From assembly GCA_900545305.1 (NCBI GenBank), contig UQYD01000048.1, forward strand, positions 1 to 11,507: DNA of 11,507 nucleotides, written 5' to 3'. Below are positions 7,548 to 11,507 of the stretch, piece after piece. The notes beneath the pieces are model-generated. The model saw only the letters and a list, made by a program, of their open reading frames with translations. It made no database searches and was not told the DNA's origin. Made by a program: the position numbers and the translations under genes. How positions within the stretch are numbered: position 1 is the first letter of the stretch; the number at the start of each line of letters is the position of its first letter. Source of the DNA: an uncultured Eubacterium sp. (GTDB taxonomy: Bacteria > Bacillota > Clostridia > Lachnospirales > CAG-274).

Positions 7548-8386
7548 CAGTCATCACTCCCTTCTGGAGAAACTTTTTTATCTACTCGTCTAGCAAAATA
7601 CATTGAAATCATAATTATAATAGCCATAATCAACGAAATTGCACTACCAAAGCCCCAGTTACCTGCTGTAAGGAACTGATTTTCTATAACATTACCAATT
7701 AAAACAAACTTTCCTCCTCCAAGTAACTTTGGAATAAAGAAACTTGAAACTGCTGGCAAGAAAACAAGAGTAACACCACTTATTATACCGGGAATAGATA
7801 AAGGCAAAGTAACCTTTAAGAAAGTTTGCACTTTGTTTGCACCCAAATCAGATGCAGCTTGTATATAGCTTTCATCCATTTTACTAAGTGATGAATATAT
7901 CTGTAACACCATAAAAGGCAAGAAATTATAAACCATACCTAAAATTACAGCGAAATTTGTTTCCAACATCTGTAAAGGACCAATTCCAACAAGACCAAGA
8001 ATGGCATTAATCAAACCATCTTTCTGTAAAATACCTCTCCAAGCATATGTTCTTACAAGCATATTTATCCAAGTTGGAAGTGTAATAGCAAGTATTAATT
8101 TTCCCTGTCCTTTTCCAAAATATTTAGCAATAACATAGGCTGTTGGATAACCTAACAGAATACAGAATATAGTGGTCATTATAGCTATATAAAGAGACCT
8201 AACTAAAACTTCAATAAATACCTTATCACTAAAAAACTTTGCAAAATTATCTAGTGTAAATATAAATGTACGAACTGAATTACCACCAGTAGTAAAGGCA
8301 TAAACAAAAATCATTGCTAAGGGAATCAATATCATTATAATTGCCCATATCAAATATGGATAAGCCATTTTACTAAAACTTTTCAA
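7547..8386 (-). CDS. potB: Spermidine/putrescine ABC permease PotB, TTG start
   Basis: First channel subunit of the importer, 279 residues, with about six membrane segments beginning with YLIWAIIMILIPLAMIFVYA at 11-30. The EAA coupling loop is YIQAASDLGANKVQTFLKV at 174-192, followed by PLSIPG. The start codon appears to be TTG at 8386, directly abutting the potA stop (TAATTG). GGGGGA lies at good spacing before it, inside the last codons of potA (Lys-Gly-Gly). The nearest in-frame ATG (8368) has no ribosome-binding site and would remove six N-terminal residues. The weaker start codon together with stop-start contact suggests translation depends on ribosomes finishing potA. Confidence 0.93.
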   Translation of the reverse strand: MKSFSKMAYPYLIWAIIMILIPLAMIFVYAFTTGGNSVRTFIFTLDNFAKFFSDKVFIEVLVRSLYIAIMTTIFCILLGYPTAYVIAKYFGKGQGKLILAITLPTWINMLVRTYAWRGILQKDGLINAILGLVGIGPLQMLETNFAVILGMVYNFLPFMVLQIYSSLSKMDESYIQAASDLGANKVQTFLKVTLPLSIPGIISGVTLVFLPAVSSFFIPKLLGGGKFVLIGNVIENQFLTAGNWGFGSAISLIMAIIIMISMYFARRVDKKVSPEGSDD

Positions 8387-9958
8387 TTATAATCCCCCTT
8401 TTCTCATAATATGCAAATCATTAGGGGTAAAAGTAAGACCTACTCTGTCGCCTTCAAAATGTTGGTCTGTAGTATCTACCTTATATTCATTACCTCTTGT
8501 TTTAAATGTTACAGAATATTCTCCCGGCTCAATATTTTTAGGGTCAAAATCGTAGATAACATCTGTAACTTCTATAATTTCTTCTTCGTCATCTGTCCAA
8601 GCCTGTGCATTAGCCCATGTCTTTAAATCTGTATCTAAAGCAATACTTTCTACTATATCATCTACAGACTTAAATATATTAACGGCATAAATTACTTCGC
8701 CATATTTACTATCTACTACCTTATTTTCCTTTTCTACAATCATATTTACTGTAATAGATGTACCACTGGAAGTAGTAAATGTAACAGGATATGTGCCGTT
8801 CTTTTCTTCTATCTTATAATCAATCTTGTTTATAGATATACTTTCTTCTGTTGATATTTTCCATGCAGCTGCATTTGCTCTGGCTACAATATCCATATCT
8901 GTCAACTCAGGAATATCGCTTATATCCAAATAAAAATCATTAGCACTTATAGCTTCATCAGCACCAGAATTCAAAACAGGTTCATCATTGTACACAGTCA
9001 TCTTAATTGTAATTGAAGTACCTGTTCTTGTCTCAACTAATGTTTCATAGTGAACACCCTTAAACAATACATTCTTTACTGTACCAACAATTTTGCCATC
9101 TTCCGGAGCTACAATGTCAATATCTTCCGGACGAAGAACTACGTCTACATTTTCATTTTTTTCAAAACCATAATCAACACATTCATAAGGCTTACCGTTC
9201 ATTACAACTAATCTATCATCTTTCATAACACCTTCAATGATGTTACTTTCGCCTATGAAATTAGCAACATATCTATTTGCCGGTTCGTTATAAATCTGTG
9301 TTGGATTACCAATTTGCTGTATTACACCGTCTTTCATTACAACAATCTTATCTGACATAGTAAGAGCTTCTTCTTGGTCATGAGTTACGAAAATGAAAGT
9401 GATACCTACTTCCTGCTGTATCTTTTTCAATTCTTTCTGCATTTCTTTTCGCAATTTTAAATCAAGGGCACCCAAAGGTTCATCAAGCAAAAGTACCTTA
9501 GGTTCATTAACCAAAGCTCTAGCAATAGCAACTCTCTGCTGTTGTCCACCAGACATTTCTGTAACAGCACGTTTTCCATATTCCTCAAGACCAACAAGTT
9601 TAAGCATTCTGTTTACCTTCTGGGCAATAATGTCCTTAGGTTCTTTCTTTATTTTTAAACCAAATGCAATATTATCATATACATTGAGATGAGGGAATAA
9701 CGCATATTTTTGGAATACCGTGTTAATTTCTCTCTTATATGCTGGTACGTCTGTAATATCTTTACCATCAAAAATTACTTTACCTTGGGTTGGAGCTAAA
9801 AATCCACCCAAAATCCTTAATAACGTCGTTTTTCCACAACCACTAGGTCCTAACAATGTAACGAATTCGTTCTCTTCTATTTGAAGATTAACACCTTTAA
9901 GAACAATATTATTGTCAAATTCTTGAACAATATTTGAAAATTCAATAAGATTTGCCAT
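8387..9958 (-). CDS. potA: Spermidine/putrescine ABC ATPase PotA with inserted beta repeats in its TOBE domain
   Basis: Cytosolic ATPase that powers polyamine import through PotBC. All nucleotide-binding motifs are intact: Walker A GPSGCGKTT (37-45), Q-loop Gln83, signature MSGGQQQRVAIARAL (135-149), Walker B VLLLDEPLGALD (155-166) and H-loop His193. The C-terminal TOBE domain starts normally (VVLRPEDIDI, 273-282; GTVKNVLFKGVHYETLVE, 292-309) and ends normally (GNEYKV at 489-494; DRVGLTFTPNDLHIMRK, 504-520). Between them are about 178 extra residues made of two tandem beta repeats. Without these the length would be about 345, normal for PotA. The start is ATG 9958 with AGGAGG five bases upstream. 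It is first in the operon, with a promoter at 10013-10041. Because the reading frame and both TOBE halves are intact, I treat the insertion as real. Confidence 0.95.
   Translation of the reverse strand: MANLIEFSNIVQEFDNNIVLKGVNLQIEENEFVTLLGPSGCGKTTLLRILGGFLAPTQGKVIFDGKDITDVPAYKREINTVFQKYALFPHLNVYDNIAFGLKIKKEPKDIIAQKVNRMLKLVGLEEYGKRAVTEMSGGQQQRVAIARALVNEPKVLLLDEPLGALDLKLRKEMQKELKKIQQEVGITFIFVTHDQEEALTMSDKIVVMKDGVIQQIGNPTQIYNEPANRYVANFIGESNIIEGVMKDDRLVVMNGKPYECVDYGFEKNENVDVVLRPEDIDIVAPEDGKIVGTVKNVLFKGVHYETLVETRTGTSITIKMTVYNDEPVLNSGADEAISANDFYLDISDIPELTDMDIVARANAAAWKISTEESISINKIDYKIEEKNGTYPVTFTTSSGTSITVNMIVEKENKVVDSKYGEVIYAVNIFKSVDDIVESIALDTDLKTWANAQAWTDDEEEIIEVTDVIYDFDPKNIEPGEYSVTFKTRGNEYKVDTTDQHFEGDRVGLTFTPNDLHIMRKGGL
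8495..9028 (-). repeat. Two tandem Ig-like/surface-type protein repeats inside potA (residues 311-488)
   Basis: Two diverged units of about 86-91 residues align by eye. GTSITIKMTV (313-322) matches GTSITVNMIV (399-408); ARANAAAW (359-366) matches TWANAQAW (447-454); NGTYPVTF (387-394) matches PGEYSVTF (478-485). The strand that resumes the host domain, RGNEYKV (488-494), sits where a third GTSIT strand would fall. From memory, units of the form '...ANAxAW... GxYxVTF.T..GTSxTVxxxV' are common in wall-anchored proteins of Firmicutes. The DNA of the two copies has diverged, so the duplication is not recent. Confidence 0.75.
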
Positions 9959-9988
9959 TTCAGCCTCCTACAACCAGATTTTAATTGA

Positions 9989-10001
9989 TTATTGTAAATA
10001 A
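9989..10001. promoter_or_regulatory. Candidate operator dyad at the start of the pot transcript
   Basis: TTATTGTAAATAA has five-base complementary arms and lies just downstream of the predicted pot transcription start, a repressor position. It shares TTGTAAATA-type sequence with the dyad at 5626-5639 in the marR promoter. Short and AT-rich, so tentative. Confidence 0.33.
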
Positions 10002-10012
10002 CCATTACAGAA

Positions 10013-10041
10013 ATTATACTAATACATTCACAAAAAAGCAA
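10013..10041 (-). promoter_or_regulatory. Promoter of the potABCD operon
   Basis: On the minus strand, -35 TTGCTT (10036-10041) and a consensus -10 TATAAT (10013-10018) are 17 bases apart. The predicted start near 10006 gives a leader of about 48 bases ending in AGGAGG (9964-9969). Confidence 0.75.
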
Positions 10042-10113
10042 CAAAAACTTACCCCTACACACACTCTTTACATTGATTTATGCAAATTTTACAAAAATAT
10101 TGTTAAAAACCTC

Positions 10114-10141
10114 TTGATTTTTAAAAAATAAGTGCTATAAT
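10114..10141 (+). promoter_or_regulatory. Promoter of the alcohol dehydrogenase gene
   Basis: -35 TTGATT (10114-10119), 16-base spacer, -10 TATAAT (10136-10141) preceded by TGC, an extended -10. This is the strongest-looking promoter in the window. Transcription should start near 10148, at the edge of the Rex site. Confidence 0.8.
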
Positions 10142-10148
10142 ATAACTA

Positions 10149-10166
10149 TCGTTAATAATTTAACAA
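10149..10166. promoter_or_regulatory. Rex operator (NADH/NAD+-responsive repressor site)
   Basis: TCGTTAA-TAAT-TTAACAA matches the established Rex consensus TTGTTAA-N4-TTAACAA at 13 of 14 fixed positions. It starts 7 bases after the -10 box, covering the transcription start, as expected for repression. Alcohol dehydrogenases are classical Rex targets in clostridia. A lone half-site TTGTTAA also lies at 10100-10106, upstream of the -35 box. Confidence 0.75.
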
Positions 10167-10212
10167 AATAAATAATATATTTTAATGATATATATACAAG
10201 GAGGCTATCAAT

Positions 10213-11385
10213 ATGATGCGTTTTACTTTACCTAGAGATATTTATTACGGAAAAGATTCCCTTGAAGTTTTAAAAACTGTAAAGGGAAAGAAAGCAATTC
10301 TCGTTATCGGTGGTGGCTCTATGAAGCGTGCCGGTTTCGTAGATAAAATTATTGGTTACTTAAAAGAAGCGGGTATTGAAACAAAGTTATTTGAAGGCGT
10401 TGAACCTGACCCATCTGTAGAAACAGTAATGAAGGGTGCAGCTGCAATGCGTGAATTTGAACCGGATCTAATTGTTGCTTTAGGTGGTGGTTCTCCTATT
10501 GACGCAGCAAAGGCTATGTGGGTATTCTATGAATATCCTGATACTACTTTTGAAGAAATCATTCAGCCATTTAGTTTCCCAGAGCTTAGAAAGAAAGCTA
10601 AATTTATTGCTATTTCTTCAACATCAGGTACTGCAACAGAAGTTACTGCATTCTCTGTAATTACAGATTATGCTAAGGGTATTAAATATCCTCTTGCAGA
10701 CTTTAATATTACTCCTGATATTGCCATTGTAGACCCAGCTCTTGTAGCAACACTTCCACCTCACCTTGTAGCCCATACAGGTATGGATGCTTTAACTCAT
10801 GCTATTGAAGCATATGTTTCTACATTAAACAGCCCATTTACTGACCCATTAGCTATTAAGGCAATTCAGATGGTAAATGAACACTTAATCAAGTCATTTA
10901 GTGGTGATATGAATTCAAGAGAAGAAATGCACTATGCTCAGTGTCTTGCCGGTGAAGCATTTAGTAACGCCCTTCTTGGTATTGTACATTCACTTGCTCA
11001 TAAGACAGGTGCTGCTTTCTCTACTGGTCATATTCCTCATGGTGAAGCAAATGCAATCTATCTTCCATATGTTATCAAATACAATGCAAAGAATGCAGAA
11101 GCAAGATATGCTGATATTGCAAGAAGCATTGGTATAGATGGTACAGATGCTGAATGTGTAACTAAACTTTGTGATAAGATTGATGCAATGAATGCTGAAC
11201 TTAATATTCCAAAGACTCTTAAAGAATTTGGTATTAAGGAAGACGAATTCAAAGAAAAGGTTAACAAGATTGCTGAACTTGCTGTTGGTGATGCTTGTAC
11301 TGGTTCTAACCCTAGACCTGTAGATACAGAAAGTATGGCTAAAATACTTGATGCTATCTACTACGGAAAAGAAATTGATTTCTAA
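10213..11385 (+). CDS. Iron-containing alcohol dehydrogenase (AdhE C-terminal-like, NAD(P)H-dependent)
   Basis: Interconverts aldehydes and alcohols, probably reducing acetaldehyde or butyraldehyde to regenerate NAD+ in fermentation. The 390-residue protein is a single group III dehydrogenase domain without the aldehyde dehydrogenase half of AdhE. Seen: the nucleotide-binding GGGSPIDAAKA (91-101), SSTSGTATEVTAF (135-147), and metal ligands inferred by comparison with FucO: Asp192 and His196 (GMDALTH), His259 (GIVHSLAH) and His276 (HIPHG). The C-terminal CTGSNPRP (362-369) resembles AdhE. Three extra residues (STG) lie between the last two ligands, which I recall from clostridial relatives. 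The start at 10213 has AAGGAGG eight bases upstream; the next codon is also ATG and could be used instead. It is monocistronic, with a terminator at 11410. The Rex site makes redox control likely. Substrate not determinable. Confidence 0.93.
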   Translation: MMRFTLPRDIYYGKDSLEVLKTVKGKKAILVIGGGSMKRAGFVDKIIGYLKEAGIETKLFEGVEPDPSVETVMKGAAAMREFEPDLIVALGGGSPIDAAKAMWVFYEYPDTTFEEIIQPFSFPELRKKAKFIAISSTSGTATEVTAFSVITDYAKGIKYPLADFNITPDIAIVDPALVATLPPHLVAHTGMDALTHAIEAYVSTLNSPFTDPLAIKAIQMVNEHLIKSFSGDMNSREEMHYAQCLAGEAFSNALLGIVHSLAHKTGAAFSTGHIPHGEANAIYLPYVIKYNAKNAEARYADIARSIGIDGTDAECVTKLCDKIDAMNAELNIPKTLKEFGIKEDEFKEKVNKIAELAVGDACTGSNPRPVDTESMAKILDAIYYGKEIDF

Positions 11386-11409
11386 TTTAAAATTTGTGTA
11401 AAATTTATG

Positions 11410-11440
11410 TGGCTACGGCTTTTTGCTGTAGCCATTTTTT
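11410..11440 (+). terminator. Rho-independent terminator after the alcohol dehydrogenase
   Basis: TGGCTACGGC (11410-11419) pairs with 11425-11434 as a 10-bp stem with one G-U pair and a TTTTT loop, followed by six T residues and ATTTTAT. It lies 24 bases after the stop. Confidence 0.93.
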
Positions 11441-11448
11441 ATTTTATA

Positions 11449-11457
11449 TGCTATAAT
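11449..11457 (+). promoter_or_regulatory. Extended -10 promoter for the next gene
   Basis: TGCTATAAT is an extended -10. No good -35 box sits at the right distance, since that space is occupied by the terminator of the preceding gene. The expected leader is only about 20 bases before the ATG. Confidence 0.5.
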
Positions 11458-11482
11458 CCCCTTAAATGGAAGGAGGCTTGTT

Positions 11483-11507
11483 ATGGATTATGAATTATTA
11501 TTAGATA
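11483..11507 (+). CDS. Start of an unidentified gene, cut by the window edge
   Basis: ATG at 11483 is preceded by a strong AAGGAGG (11470-11476) with 6-base spacing and by an extended -10 promoter. Eight codons are visible (MDYELLLD). This is too little to identify a family. Confidence 0.7.

Noticed and set aside
8495..9028. Mobile element inserted in potA
   Set aside because: No transposase, inverted ends or target duplication; the segment is in-frame coding with diverged protein repeats.
9877..10062. Small minus-strand ORF overlapping the potA start
   Set aside because: It runs through the pot promoter and leader and overlaps the potA start in another frame, with no coding character.
1..11507. 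CRISPR array, tRNA/rRNA genes, phage or toxin-antitoxin modules
   Set aside because: No regularly spaced identical repeats, no cloverleaf or rRNA sequence and no integrase, phage or toxin-like proteins were seen on either strand.

Overview
The window is AT-rich, tightly packed bacterial DNA with strong Shine-Dalgarno sites, TTGnnn/TATAAT promoters and U-tailed hairpin terminators. Gene content and protein similarity, judged from memory, point to a gut-type clostridium, probably Lachnospiraceae. Most of it is housekeeping, plus two unusual protein architectures.

Layout. 1-1783 (minus, runs off the left edge): an uninterrupted frame that begins as the PurL-type FGAM synthase (residues 1-299). 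At the point where PurL's catalytic core should continue, it switches to sequence resembling a secreted surface protein (residues 300-594). 1841-2977 (minus): tgt, queuosine tRNA-guanine transglycosylase. It is divergent, from back-to-back sigma-A-type promoters, from 3110-5013 (plus): a THUMP-domain rRNA methyltransferase and a ComF-family phosphoribosyltransferase, closed by a perfect 14-bp terminator. 5122-5571 (minus): a MarR-family regulator with its own promoter. 5698-9958 (minus): a complete polyamine ABC transporter operon, potA-potB-potC-potD, with touching or overlapping genes, one promoter and one terminator. 10213-11385 (plus): an iron-dependent alcohol dehydrogenase behind an extended -10 promoter whose start region carries a near-perfect Rex operator. 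11483-11507: the first eight codons of another gene.

How they work together. The pot operon imports spermidine/putrescine: PotD is the lipoprotein receptor, PotB/PotC the channel, PotA the ATPase. An AT-rich dyad recurs in the marR promoter and at the predicted start of the pot transcript, which suggests, without proving, that the MarR protein controls itself and the transporter. The alcohol dehydrogenase is probably switched by redox state (NADH/NAD+) through Rex.

Two items deserve attention. PotA is about 180 residues longer than usual because two tandem surface-protein-like beta repeats sit inside its TOBE domain, after which TOBE resumes in frame. The PurL frame also runs into surface-type sequence, but the window ends before it can be seen whether PurL resumes. 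The PurL case may be a genuine insertion or fusion, a rearrangement, or an assembly chimera; the sequence alone cannot decide.
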